Source of the DNA: Siphlonurus alternatus
Taxonomy: Eukaryota; Arthropoda; Insecta; Ephemeroptera; Siphlonuridae
DNA length: 64,000 nucleotides
Direction of reading: 5' to 3'
NCBI GenBank assembly: GCA_949825025.1
Contig: OX463783.1
Location: forward strand, 13,551,628 to 13,615,627
A program made the translations under genes and the position numbers. Below the pieces are notes generated by a model, which was given only the letters and a program-made list of their open reading frames with translations, did no database searches and was not told where the DNA came from. This document shows positions 1-12,221 of this stretch, in pieces. Every line of letters begins with the position of its first letter. Position 1 is the stretch's first letter.

Positions 1-362
1 CCAAATTCAGTTCACCATGCATGTCGTTGATGAAGCACGCGTGTGCAGTTGAAACAATACTCTTTCTAATAAGTCAAAATTGCATGTGCTTAAATTATTT
101 AGATTTTTTTTATGTGATAGTATACCATACGTGTTAATTGGTAATTCATATTATAGTAGATTAAAATGAACAAATGAACAAATGTGAATTTTAATATTTT
201 TACAACACCATACTGTGTTTTCTATTTTAGTTTTAAAATTGCCGATTGCTGCATAACGTGACATCTGTGGGTCTGCACATGTAAATTAATAATTAATAAG
301 GAATTCATAAAATATTGCGCAAACCTAATTTCATTAAAATATGTAATTTTCTTCATTAAAAA

Positions 363-520
363 AAAAGTGCCACGTTCACATTTTCTAAAAAATCGCACAT
401 CCGGCGGGGATCCCTTCCTCCCCCCCCCCCCCCCCCCCCCCGAAGACGCCGCTTCGCGGTGAAGGGACCCGAGCGGGCCTTCAGCCCCCGGGCCCATATT
501 TTGTAGTTACGCCACTGAGA
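363..520. mobile_element. hAT-like element end fragment with a C22 run
   Basis: A GC-rich patch ending GTAGTTACGCCACTG, the usual hAT end (CAGTGGCGTAACTAC reversed). It shares AAAAATCGC..(C)ATCCGGCGGGG with 41186-41212. A 22-base C homopolymer lies at 420-441. The opposite end is not seen. Confidence 0.5.
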
Positions 521-556
521 TTGTATTTACAACAGGGCAATGCCACCAGCATTTTG

Positions 557-898
557 GGTTGCCTGCTTACAAGATAATATCCAGATGTTTACCTCCCTTC
601 CTTTTCCCTCCTATATAAAGAGCAAACGTACGCTCTAGAGCATTGAAGAAACAAAAAAAAAAAAAAAAAAAAAAAAAATGACTTTGTTGCTAGTTATATA
701 TACAGTAATTATTTCAGGACATAAAATGTAACTGGTGTATTCTTCATAAACTATAAGATGATATGAAAACGATATAATTGCCGTCTATAATTTATGATTA
801 ATTTTTTTCTACGTTCAATTTTTTTTCCAATGCTTTAGAGCGCAAGGTTCTCTTCAGGGGTGGCAAAAATTAGGACATTATCCTGTAAGCAGGCAACC
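557..898. mobile_element. Foldback element with GGTTGCCTGCTTACA ends
   Basis: GGTTGCCTGCTTACAAGATAAT at the left end (557) is answered by its complement ending at 898. The interior is AT-rich with an A run at 653-678 and no coding. Flanked at 968-986 by a C19 run. Confidence 0.5.
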
Positions 899-1042
899 GG
901 CAACCTAACTAATTTCGTAGCGCAACCCTATACCCACAGAAAAAAATCACTTATTGATTTAAACTTTCCCCCCCCCCCCCCCCCCCCGATGCTTCAAAGC
1001 TCCAAATTTTTCTCATTACAACAATATTGAGTTATGGATTTC

Positions 1043-1048
1043 TTTATT
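1043..1048 (-). terminator. Poly(A) signal after the 2647 exon
   Basis: Minus-strand AATAAA about 50 bases past the stop at 1098; likely the distal end of the locus. Confidence 0.45.
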
Positions 1049-1097
1049 ATGAAGTTTCAGTGATTTCTCGCTTACAAATAATTTACTTGGACACTGA

Positions 1098-2647
1098 TCA
1101 CAAAAAAAATGAAAGATTGCGAACTCTGTGTGTGTTAATAATGTGAAGCTTTAACAAATACAAGGAACTAGACTTCTTATCGCACTGCCCGCAAGAAAAT
1201 TTTGGATCTTTATGAACCTGATTCACATGAGCTGAGTAGTTATGTTTCCACTTGAAGGATTTATTGCATATCTTGCAGTGATATGGTCGTTCATTGGAAT
1301 GGCTTACCAAGTGAGATATCAAAGGATGGCGGTCTGTAAAACTCAGGAGACAATGTGCACAATCAAATGTGGGTTTGGGCTTAATTTTAGCTGCTTCAGC
1401 CAGCTCACTGGGTAATATTATTGGAGGCTTTAGTTTGTGTACATCTTTTAAGTGACGTTTTAAATTTGTTTTTTCTGTAAAAGTGCTGCTACATAAATGA
1501 CATTTATGCCTTTGACGTTCTCCGTGAGTTCTTTTGTGTATTTTGAGACTTGTAAAGTAAGAGAAGTCTTTGTTACAGATGTCACATTTAAATGGTCGTT
1601 CCTTTGTATGGATTTTCAAATGATCATTTAAATGATCAGAGCTTTTAAACTTTCTAGTGCAAAATGTACAGTGAAATTTATATGACCAATACTTTTCATC
1701 GTTTATTGTAATTAATGGTCGTGATTTCTTTGGGTTACTGTGTGTTTTCAGATGGCGGGACAAATACATCTTTGCTTTAAAAGACTTAGGACAAATTTTA
1801 CAATGGAATGGACGATCGTCCATGTGAATACTTGTATGTTTTTTAAGTACACAAAGAAATTTGAATTTCTTGTCACAGTAATTACATTGCACCGGAGACC
1901 ATTTTTTAGGCAATAAATAATCTGGCAAGGTTTTTAGTTTGTGAACCAATCTTAAATGGTTCCTTAACTCAGATATTTGTAAGAAAGTCTTATCACATAG
2001 ATGACATTTAAAACGCTCTCTGTTACCATGAATTTTAACATGATGTCGAAGATATGATTCAATCGGAAAGGCTTGAGGACAAAATTTACATTTAAAGGGA
2101 CGCTCTTTAGTGTGCTCCATTTTGATGTGAATTTTGAGATAGTCATTCCTTTTGTATCTCTTGGGACATAGTGTGCATGCATGTTTTAACAGTAAATATT
2201 TTTCATCATTCATACATGTAGGACCTTTCCTGGTTTTATGAAAATGACCGTCATAGCTAGATTTACTTTTAAAACTTCCATCACATTCAGCGCAGTGATA
2301 AGGTTCTGCAGCGGCATGATCTCTTAAATGTTGTACTATGCAATATCGTATTTTGAAAGTTTTAGGACAGTGTGCACATTTATAGACTTTTTTAACACTT
2401 TTACTAGAAGTTTGAACATCATGTATAGTATATAAATGAACTCTCAGGTATTTCTTTGACCCCAAAGTTTTGTTACAAATGTAGCATTTAACCTGTGGGC
2501 TATTTTTGATCTGAACAACTGGATTTTGGTCCTCCTTAACAGCTAGTTTATTGCTAATTTTCAATTGTTTGTCCACATGTTTCCTTGCTTGACTGAGTTT
2601 CTTTGGTGATAAAGTTGACAACTCCTGTGAATCAGTGGCATCAAAAC
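1098..2647 (-). CDS. Alternative last exon with 14 C2H2 fingers (most downstream, intact)
   Basis: Open for about 515 residues from acceptor CCATATTCTTGCAG at 2648, entry phase 1; short leader FDATDSQELSTLSPKKLSQA. The region RKHVDKQLK..NKLAVKEDQNPV aligns with RKNVDKFVK..SELHVIRQKNPI in the 8189 exon. Fingers begin with CYICNKTLGSKKYLRVH and run to CGQCDKKSSSLYLLKLH; finger 3 (CAECDGSFKSKSSYDGHFH) is degenerate at the second His. The spacer HKLKPPIILPSELAE is kept. Finger positions -1, 3 and 6 often differ from the 8189 copy while the scaffold is conserved, suggesting different DNA targets. Minus-strand AATAAA at 1043-1048 is about 50 bases past the stop, so this is a plausible end of the whole locus. 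Confidence 0.9.
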
Positions 2648-3109
2648 CTGCAAGAATATGGATAAAATAACATGAAAAACATACAATATGTATAAAAATG
2701 TGTAGTTTTATATCATTGCCTTTTTGGTTTTAAAGATTATAATAATTACTTATTTTTTGTATATAATTTAAAGTGTTTTGGTAATATTTTTTTTAATTAT
2801 TTTTATTCTTAAATAACAAAAAGATTCAATGACCATGTTCAACAAAAACTATTTTAAAGAAGATAAGTAATAATAAAAAAAAGAAGAAAGAATTAAAGGA
2901 TATTGGAATAAAATAAAATTGGTAAAAATTGTATTATGGTCTAAAAATTTAATAATTTTACATTTGTATTTTTCATAAAAGCAACACATTTTATTTTATG
3001 AAACACAATTGAAGAATATTAACATGAACTTCTACTACACTACTGCTAGCGATTATATGTAATATAACTACAATAAAGCAGGTAAAAAAGAGGACAGGGG
3101 TGAGTCTAT
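2648..3109. other. AT-rich intron, nothing seen
   Basis: Low-complexity A/T with no splice-bounded open frame on either strand. Confidence 0.5.
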
Positions 3110-3761
3110 TAAAGTAGAGTGAGCGATTTCATTTTTTTGAAAATTTTATTTTCAAAAAATAGTTTAACTTGCCCTTTATTGAGAAATTAAAACCAAAAAA
3201 TTCCATCTCAAATAGCTTCACTACAAAAAATTCCCAAAGTTGGTGTTTCGGAGTCCTTTAATGCATCCTTATGGAACAGAAAACAGCTTTTTACTCCAAC
3301 TTCGTCTGAACTATGGTACCAATTAAAAAATATGTACGTAATCGATGATGAATTCTTTAATGGATTTTCAAATAAACTTTTTTTTTTACGGAGCCGTTTT
3401 TCCGGAAAAAATTCTTGTAAATCCTAATGGGAATTAACCCGCAAAAATTTCAATATTTTTTTTCGGAAAAACGGCTCCGTATTTTTTTTTTTTTATTTGA
3501 AAATCCATTAAAAAATTCATCATAGATTACGTACGTATTTTTTAATTGTTACCATGGTTCTGATGAAGTTGGAGTAAAAAACTGTTTTCTGATACATAAG
3601 GATGCATGTTAAAGGCCTCGGAAATACCAACTTTGGGATTTTTTTGTGGTGAAGCTTTTTGAGATGGAATTTTTTGGTTTTCATTTCTCAATAGAAGGCA
3701 GGTTAAACTATTTTTAAAAAATAAAATGTTCTAAAAAATAAAATCACTCACTCTACTTTAA
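3110..3761. mobile_element. Large foldback element with TAAAGTAGAGTGAGC ends
   Basis: The two halves are inverted copies over most of the 650 bases: end TAAAGTAGAGTGAGCGATTT, inner CCAACTTTGGGA and ACGGCTCCGTA motifs recur inverted. A degraded partial copy lies at 40784-41109. Confidence 0.75.
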
Positions 3762-3805
3762 ATTACTCACATTACTGACATGCTATCTAGCTGGGGTTGA
3801 TGATT

Positions 3806-3958
3806 GTACACTACCGTCACATTTAGCTTGGTTATGGTCGGAATCGCTCGAGAGTCATTCGTTTCGGCCAGTGATATCTTTCGTTACAAACCGGCTACCA
3901 ATGACTGCGAGCGTTACAAACACGACCATAATCAAGGTTATAGTGATGGCTAGTGTAG
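3806..3958. mobile_element. Short imperfect inverted-repeat element
   Basis: GGTTATGGTCG near 3831 pairs with CGACCATAATC near 3923, and the outer TACACTA..GTCAC pairs with GTGAT..TAGTGTA. Higher GC than the flanks. Confidence 0.5.
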
Positions 3959-4519
3959 CAAAGAGAGGGGAGGGAAGTTAAGCTATTCATGCACAGCACG
4001 GAAAAAAATATAATTTGACTTTCTCGTTTATACAACAAGATTACAAATTATAACAAGAGAATTCAAGTGTTATATCATAGCGTAAAATAGCCACTTTGCA
4101 AGTAGCAAACTGGGAATAATATATAATAATCTTCTTTAGGTCACATATTAATAAACAAAAAATTGCATGCGTTAACAAGGTTACTATCTGTTCAATTTAA
4201 TTTGTGTGATAGAGATTAATATTATTTTACCACACACAATACTTTGCATGCATTAAAGTCTCCTCAAACTTCGCAATACATACTTAACAATAAAATTCCT
4301 TATTCATTTTCATTTCTTGTTTCACAGTCAACATATTTTTGAGGAACGCTGATGATTGAGTTGACAACTACCATAATTATTTTTAAAGGAATAGAAATAA
4401 AAATTTTCAGAGTTAAGAAATTAACTTAATCACCCTCAAAAATAGCAAATTCTAGTAAATTTAGAGAGAAAAAATGATAATTATATTATAATTATTAATT
4501 ATACATTTGTCACTTCAAT
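3959..4519. other. Intron, nothing seen
   Basis: AT-rich, no splice-bounded open frame or paired repeat noticed. Confidence 0.45.
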
Positions 4520-5653
4520 TTAATTTAACTCATCCAATTTACTAGGCAATATTATTGGAGGTTTTAATTTGTGTACATCCTTCAAGTGTCTTTTTAAATT
4601 GTTTCTATCAGTAAATGTACTACTACATAAATAACAGGCATGACTTTGACGAACTCCATGAATTCGTTCGTGATATCTTAAACTCACTGCGTATGGATAT
4701 GTTTTTGAACAAATTTCACATTTAAACTGATTTCCTTCAGTGTGTAAATTCAAATGAATTTTTAAGAGCGAAGGACTTTTAAATCTCCTAACACAATAAG
4801 TACAGAGATATTTATAAGAACAATATTTATCGGCAATTATTCCTTGTGAATTTTTTTTTATACTGTGTGTTTTTAGATGTAAACGCAAATAGCTTTTCAA
4901 TTTAAAAGACTTATAACAAATTGTACATTGAAATGGACGCTCGTCCATGTGAATACCAATATGTTTTTTAAGATCACTTAGAAATTTGAATTTTTTACCA
5001 CAGTAACCACATTTCGCAGGAAGACTTTTTTTAAATATTAAATTATCTGGCAAAATTTTTAGTTTGTGAACCAATTTTAAATGCCTCTTTATATTTTCTT
5101 TATCTATGCTAGTTCGATCACAAATATGGCATTTCAACCTCTCCCTTTCACCATGAATTTTAACATGACGTTGAAGTTTTGCGTTAAATGAGAAAGCTTG
5201 AGAACAAAATTGACATTTGAAGGGACGCTCTTTAGTGTGATGTACCCTGATATGACCATTTAAAGGACCACTTGTTTTATATCTTTTAGGACATAATGGG
5301 CATGCATATTTTAACAACAAATACTTATCATCATTCATTGGTATGATATTATTTATGGTTTTGTGATCATGGAAGTCATATTTTTTTTTATTCTTAAAAT
5401 ATTTATTGCACACAAGGCAGTTATACAGTCTTTCAGTGGAATGAATTGTTAAATGTTTTACAATATCATCTCGCATTTTGAAAGTTTTAGGACAATGCGC
5501 ACACTTGTACATTTTTCTACACGGTTTCAATTTATGAATATTTGGGTTAGCAGAACTTAACATTATACTAGTCTCCTCCTTGTTTTCAGATGTTTTTCTT
5601 GATTTGATGCAGGTAAGTGATGAAGTTTTTTTTTTCTACATTTAAAATAGAAC
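4520..5653 (-). pseudogene. Shortened and frameshifted copy of the 14-finger last exon
   Basis: Acceptor ATATTTTCTACAG at 5654. Read in phase 1 like its relatives it hits TGA in ENI codons soon after an A10 run (plus-strand T10 at 5626-5635). Aligned with 8189-6499, the leader has one extra base in that run; without it, the frame continues into the long open frame that starts at 5563 or earlier. That frame carries ten fingers (from CAHCPKTFKMRDDIVKH to CYLCSSTFTDRNNLKRH). Finger 1 is missing, and the protein stops at 4520 straight after the spacer HKLKPPIILPSKLDELN, losing fingers 12-14. No close poly(A) signal is seen. The extra A could be a homopolymer sequencing error, in which case it would be a short but working exon. 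Confidence 0.7.
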
Positions 5654-6498
5654 CTGTAGAAAATATGAAAAGTCAGAAAAAAACACAAATATTAAACAAA
5701 AATTTAAAAGAATTTTAATGTTTTTATTATAAATCAACTACATATTTACAACTTTACAACCTCTTTCTGCTGCTGCATACAAGTGTAAATTAATTTTACC
5801 ATGTATTGCATTTAATAAATTTTAAAATTATTATGTAAACACAATATGCCAACTATAGAATTTAATGTGATTAAATAAATAAATAAATAAATAATAATAA
5901 CAATAAAAACCCATAATTTCAATTAAATACCATGCATGCATTCTACATACTGAATGCTGGACTGCTATTTTTTTTTAGTATAATTGATTGTTCTATTCAA
6001 TTAAAATTCACCATGAAAGCTTGACTAAACTCATTTATTATTTTATTTATTTATTATTTTTTTTTAGTACTAAGCGCTTTAATTGTGGTAGTAAATTATT
6101 AATATACCGTAGGCACAGAGTTTCACATACGAATGCTAGACTTCTTAGTATGTGGAACTCTGTGGCTGTATGTATAGTGTCACCCCTATGGAAGTTTAAT
6201 TAATTTTGGAGTACCCTCTAAAAAATGAATTGTTAATATAATAATATATCATTTTATATGTTATTTGTACGTATATTGTATCATAATTTATTATAATAAC
6301 TGCAAATCTAGTAAAATATATAAAAAATTATCAAACTATAAAGTATTTCAAATTCAATAAACGAGCAATGCACTCTTTATTATTTATTTATTTTATGATA
6401 GGCACTGTTTTACTATAAGCTAAACAAGTTGCATATTCACAGGATGCTTGCTTATGAGTTTTTAAATTTCTTGTAAATTTAAATTTTGGACATTGATT
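5654..6498. other. Intron with AAAT microsatellite
   Basis: AAAT/AAT repeats at about 5873-5905. An imperfect inverted pair, CACAGAGTTTCACATACGAA (6114) with TATGTGGAACTCTGTGG (6149), suggests a degraded foldback element. Otherwise nothing. Confidence 0.4.
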
Positions 6499-8189
6499 TC
6501 ATGAGATGTTACGAGCAGGCTCAGTATGATTCTTTTTAATGTGTTTAGACAAAAGATACTTGGCTTTAAATTTATTATCACAGTGACCACAAGAAAAGCT
6601 TGGAGTTCTATGAGTAACTAAGTGAGCATAATAACCTGAATGCCATTTCAAGGTTTTGTCACAGATTTCACATTTAAAGGGACGCTCACTTTTGTGTGCT
6701 GGCAAATGATAATTAACCTGGTAACGCCATTTAAAGGTTTTCGGACAATGTGGACATTTATACAATTTTTTCACTTTGTTTCTTTCTGACTCGGCCAGCT
6801 CACTGGGTAATATTATTGGTGGTTTTAGTTTGTGTACGTCTTTTAAATGCCGTTTTAAATTTGTTTTCTGTGTAAAAGTGCTGCTACATAAATGACAGGC
6901 ATGACTTTGATGTCCCTCGTGAGTTTTTATGTGATTTCTTAAGTGTGCGGCGTATGAATATGTTTTTGAACAAACATCACATTTAAACGGGCAATCTTTT
7001 GTGTGAATTCTCAAATGACATTTGAGTCGAGAAGAGAATTTAAATCTCATAGTACAATAAGTACAGGGAAATTTATAGGACCAATATTTTTCATCATTTA
7101 TTGTATGAATTATTTGCTGTGATTTCTTTGGGTTATTGTGTGTTTTCAGATGTAAGGACAAATAATTCTTTATTTTAAAAGACTTATGACAAATATTACA
7201 TTGGAATGGATGCTCATTCATATGAATACCTATATGATTTTTAAGTTGACAAGAAAATTTAAATTTTCTATCACAGTAATCACATTTCACAGGATAACTT
7301 TCTTTTTGTATTAAATAATCTGGTAATGTTTTTAGTTTGTGAATGTATTTTAAATGCCGTCTAATATATTCTTTATCCAAGAAAGTTTTATTACATAAAT
7401 GACATTCAATTTTTTTTCTTTCGCCATGAATTTCTGCATGTTTTCGAAGATTTTGTGCAATCGCGAAAGTTTGAGGACAAAATTTACATTTGAAGGGACG
7501 TTCTTCGTGCTTCACTTTGATGTGAATTCTTAGAGTACCACTTGTTCGATACCTCTTGGGACACAATGTACATGCATATTTTAGCAGTAAATATTTTTCA
7601 TCATCCATTAATATTTTATTTCTACTGGTTTTATGATCATGATGATCATAAGCATATATGGTTTTGAAATATCCATTACATATAGTGCAGTGATAAGGTT
7701 TGGCATGTACAGTTAAATGACGCACAATTTCCTCCCTTAGTTTGAAAGTTTTGGGACAGTGTGCGCATCCATAGATTTTTCTGACATTTTTATTGGAAGT
7801 TTCATCATCATGTATAGTTAGTAAATGAACTCTCAGCGAATTTTTGGACACGAAAGTTTTGTTACAAATATTGCATTCAAACTGGGGTTTCTTTTTTAAT
7901 TGCAGAATTGGATTTTTTTGTCTGATAACATGTAATTCACTGCTCATTTTTACAAACTTGTCCACATTTTTCCTAGCTTGAATTAATGTTGATGAGGTTG
8001 ATGACTCACTATTATACATTTTACAAGAAGTTTCTACCAGCAAAGAAGAAGATATGTTTAATTTGGGACAGTTATCAGAATTAGTAGACAACAGTGCACT
8101 AGAGTACTTCTTGATTTCAGATGTTTTTCCTGACTTGCTGTGTCTACTTGAAAATGACGAAGTTTGTTTCTTTGCAATCAAAGTGGACC
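6499..8189 (-). CDS. Alternative last exon with 14 C2H2 fingers (second finger family, intact)
   Basis: Open for about 562 residues from acceptor AATTTCTTTCCACAG at 8190, entry phase 1. Leader of about 85 residues is Ser/Lys-rich. Fingers run nearly continuously from residue 105 to the end, starting CNICNKTFVSKNSLRVH and ending CGHCDNKFKAKYLLSKH. Finger 3 (CTICNGYFKTIYAYDHHDH) has a displaced second His. Linkers include ERPFKC-type TGEKP-like sequences and a conserved spacer HKLKPPIILPSELAE between fingers 11 and 12. The finger order matches 2647-1098 one to one, so the family arose by tandem exon duplication. Minus-strand AATAAA signals lie near 6374-6391. DNA-binding in the nucleus is expected; the target is unknown. 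Confidence 0.9.
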
Positions 8190-8402
8190 CTGTGGAAAGA
8201 AATTTAAATAAACTGAGAAAAACAACAACATTTAAAATAAAGTTTTACTTAAAATAAGATTTGCATTACACTATCACATGTGTTCAATTTACAAATTTAA
8301 AATTCCTTTTAGTAAAGACAATAAATTCAATTGAAAATAAAATAATAATAATATAAATATTACCACACCAAAAGCACCACTTAAATCACCATTTTTTTTT
8401 GT

Positions 8403-8445
<43 letters not shown>
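8403..8445. repeat. (TA)n microsatellite
   Basis: Almost uninterrupted TA dinucleotides. The rest of the intron 8190-9513 shows nothing coding. Confidence 0.9.
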
Positions 8446-8446
<1 letters not shown>

Positions 8447-9513
8447 ATTTAGTACAACCCATACCAATTAATAAAAAGCAGACATAATAAAAACTTCTAA
8501 TGCTAGAATCTATTAACATCACCAAAATTCCATATAAATAGATATTTTATATACTGAGAAATAAGAATACCACCTTCTTGATGTTTATTTCACAAATTTT
8601 CAGAATAATTAAATACAACTTTACATAACCAATAAAAGCATGGCCCAATTAAGCAAAAGCCAGAAAAAGCTGTAAAAAATAAGGGAGCAACCTAATATTA
8701 AATTTTCAAAGTAATTGTATTTTTCTATGATTAAATACGTTTCAAATAAATAAAGACATAATACTATATAGTCAGTTAGATCTAATTCATAAAATGATAC
8801 AGCGGTTATGAGCATGAGCAAGCTATAAGATATCATTTCTATGAGTTTGTGTATTACCTCCAGAATATTGATATAAAAAACTGAGAGTGTTAATTACTAA
8901 TATGATATGACGTGATCTGTTTATCTTATAACACCTCTATATTCCTAAATAACTACATTAAAAAACAAGTAAAATATTTCACAAGCAATCAACAGTGCCT
9001 ACATGTACATTTTTTTTTATAAAATACAGTAGTTTTGGAATGTGAACTTCATTAACATAAACTGTAACGTACGTAATATTAGTTGACAAAGATATCCCAT
9101 CACCCATAAATTAATTCTTGTATATGAAACAATTACCACTATAAAAAGTTGTAAGTAATTAATTTATTAAAAAATAACCAAATTATACCAAGAAAAATCT
9201 GAATGTCCTACAGTCATTTTAAACTTGCATAATATTCTCAAAATATGGGCCCACTATATTCTAAAATTGAAGATAAAAAATTACTTTTATTGTCTCTTTA
9301 TAAGATATTTAAATTAATTGAGACTAATTACTACAAATATACAAACTAAAGTAATGCTAAAATTAAAAACTATTTTTAGTATTATTATCTTCATTTAACA
9401 ATTAAATTATATGCACTATACTAATATGGAATTTTTTTCTGTAAATAATGCGTTATAAATTCAAATAAGTTAAACAATTATAAGTGAACACAAAAAATAC
9501 ATAGCTAAATATC

Positions 9514-11534
9514 TCATTTAGATGAATTAATGTGCCATTTTTTCACATGGTTATACAAATTGAGCTTGCACTTACTCCAAAATCCACATATGTCACATCT
9601 TACTTTCTTTAAAGAATGAAAATTTTTCACATGAGTATTCAAATTCTTTATGGATAGAAACTTCTTAGAACACTGTTTGCATGGAATGTTACGAGCACGC
9701 TCAATGTGATTAAATTTAATGTGATTAGACAAAAAAGATTTGGATTTAAACTTCTTATTGCAGTGTCCACAAGAAATAGTTGGACTTCTATGTGTAATTA
9801 AGTGGGTATAATAACTTGACTTATGATTGTAAGACTTGTCACACACGTTACATTTAAAAGGATGTTCATTTGTGTGCACTGGCAGATGAAGGGTCAATAA
9901 ATATGGGAGTTTAAACGTTCTCGGACAATGCGGACATTTATGCAATTTTTGTTCTTTCATTTTTCCTAACTCACTGGGTAATATTATTGGAGGTTTTAGT
10001 TTGTGTAATTTTTTTAAGTGCTGTTTTAAATTTGTTTTCTGCATAAAAGTGCTGCTACATAAATGACAGGCATGACATTCTCTTTGACCGTGAATTATTT
10101 TATGTCTTTTAAGACTTCTAGCATATGGATATGTTTTTGAACAGATTTCACATTTAAATGGTCGTTCTTTTGTGTGAACTTTTAAATAAACTTTCAATTG
10201 AGAAGGGAACTTAAATCTCATTGTACAATAAGTACAGGGAAATTGAAGAAACCAATATTTCTTGTCATATATTGGTTGTGATTTCTTTGGGTTACTGTGT
10301 GTTTTCAGATGTAAGGTCAAATTTCGCTTTGCTTTAAAAGATTTTTGACAAATTTTACATTGGAATGGATGCTCATTTATGTGAATAACTATATGGCTTT
10401 TAAGTTCATAAGGAATTTTGAATTCTTTGTCACAGTAACTGCACTTCACAGCAGAACTTTTTTTATGGATTAAATAATCTGGTAACGTTTTTAGATTATG
10501 AATGTATTTTAAATGTTGCTTAATTGAGATATTGTTTATCTAAGACAGTCTTATCACAAAGATAGCATTTAATAATTTCCCTCTCACCATGAATTTTTAC
10601 ATGACGTTTAAGACTATGTTCAAACAGGAAAGTTAAAGGGCAGAATTGGCATTTAAAGGGGCGCTCTTTAATGTGTTTCACTTGGATGTGATATTTGAGT
10701 TTATGAGCACTTGGATATTTGTTGGGACATAATGTGCATGCATGTTTTAACAGTAAATATTTGTCATTGTTCATTGATATGTTATTTCTATATTTTTCAT
10801 GATCATGGAGCTCATAACTTACTTTCTTCCTGAAATATGCATTACAAACAGTACAGTGATATAGTTTTGGAGAATGCGTTTTTAAATGTGACACAATTGC
10901 TTGGCGAGTTTTACAAATTTTGAGGCAATGTGCACATTCATATTTTTTTATTTTATTCACATTAAGAAAATTATGAATATTTAATAAGTGTTTCATCAAT
11001 CCATTTTTAGAACGCATTGTTTTGCTACAAATATCGCACTGAAACAATGGAGTATTGACCTCAATTTTTTTTATTGCAGAAATGGATAGAGGGTGCAAAG
11101 TTATGCTACCCTGATTTTTTTCAGATTTTTTAGAGCCCAGGAACTATTTTTAAAAAATTACTGAAAGTTATTTTTGCGACGTCACGAGACGCCGCTCCTT
11201 AAGAAAAAGATAGGACTTGCCGCCGCGTGACGTCACAAAAGGAACTTTCAATAATTTTTTAAAAATACTTCTCGGACTCTAAAAAATCTTAAAAAAATCA
11301 GGGTAGCATAACTTTGCACGCTCTATCCATTTCTGCAATAAAAAAATTGAGCACAATACTCCATTGTTTATTATTGTTAGGCTTTGTTATAATTTTATCT
11401 TCGTTAACAGACACTGGAATTGTATTTTCTGAAGTTTCACCACAAGGTTTCTCTGTTGAGGTAAAGTTTCTTTTGACTTGGTAGACGGTTCTTGGTGGAA
11501 TGATGAGAGAAATTTCTCCAGAGATTACAGAATC
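9514..11534 (-). pseudogene. Broken 16-finger last exon interrupted by a foldback element
   Basis: Acceptor ATTATTTGCCACAG at 11535; the first 57 or so codons are open in phase 1 (SVISGEISLIIPPRTVYQVK...). A 316-bp palindromic element (11048-11363) then interrupts the exon with in-frame stops. Past it, finger 1 resumes as CDICSKTMRSKNGLMKH and runs through six fingers to a stop at 10520. The reading frame shifts there (about 4 extra bases around CTCAATTAAGCAA), and re-enters as KQHLKYIHNLKTLPDYLIH in the frame that carries ten more fingers to 9514. The tail holds two fingers (CKQCSKKFLSIKNLNTH, CDICGFWSKCKLNLYNH) not found in the other copies. Together the pieces match 8189-6499 finger by finger. 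Two independent lesions make this a pseudogene unless an internal acceptor rescues part of it. Confidence 0.8.
11048..11363. mobile_element. Foldback element (TGGAGTATTG family) inside a coding exon
   Basis: 316 bp, ends TGGAGTATTG(A/T)(C/G)CTCAA in inverted orientation, then TTTATTGCAGAAATGGATAG and a GC-rich stem with TGACGTCAC. Inserted 5' of finger 1 of the 11534-9514 exon. Related copies: 11912-12221, 20257-20563, end fragment near 43190-43223. Confidence 0.85.
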
Positions 11535-11911
11535 TGTGGCAAATAATTTAAACGTTAATCATTACCGCTCAAGATCCAATAATAAACCCCAAATTGAAGC
11601 AAAATTATTGGCATGTGGTGCAAATTGCAAATAGTGCAAAAGCAAACACAAAAAGTGAAGTGCATGAAATACGTTTAAAGTTTAGTCACCTTCAGCCCAT
11701 GTCCAACGATTAACATGGAGAATATACATATAAATTACCATCAATATATGCCGCATTGAATCTCATTTAGAATAGTAATTAACCTACATAGTTTGTCAAC
11801 TTTTAAGTAATGTTTTAACTTTCCATATTTCTTTGTTAAAAAAAAGATAACACACAGTACTGCAGAACCTTGTTGTTCTACACATTGAAGTTTCTCATGT
11901 TATAGATAGTA

Positions 11912-12221
11912 ATAGAGTATTGTCCTCAATTATTTTTATTGCAGAAATGGATAGAGGGTGCAAAGTTATGCTACCCTGATTTTTTTTAGAGCCCGGGAAC
12001 TATTTTTAAAAAATTATTGAAAGTTCTTTTTGTGACGTCACGAGACGCCGCTCCTTCAGAAAAAGATAGGACTTGCCGCCGCGTGACGTCACAAAAAGGA
12101 CTTTCAATAATTTTTTAAAAATACTTCCTAGTCTGTAAAAAATCTGAAAAAAAATCACGGTAACATAACTTTGTACGCTCTATCCATTTCTGCAATAAAA
12201 AATTTTGAGGTCAATACTCCA
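11912..12221. mobile_element. Second TGGAGTATTG-family element
   Basis: Same ends and the same palindromic core with TGACGTCAC as the copy at 11048-11363, only about 550 bases away. Confidence 0.85.
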
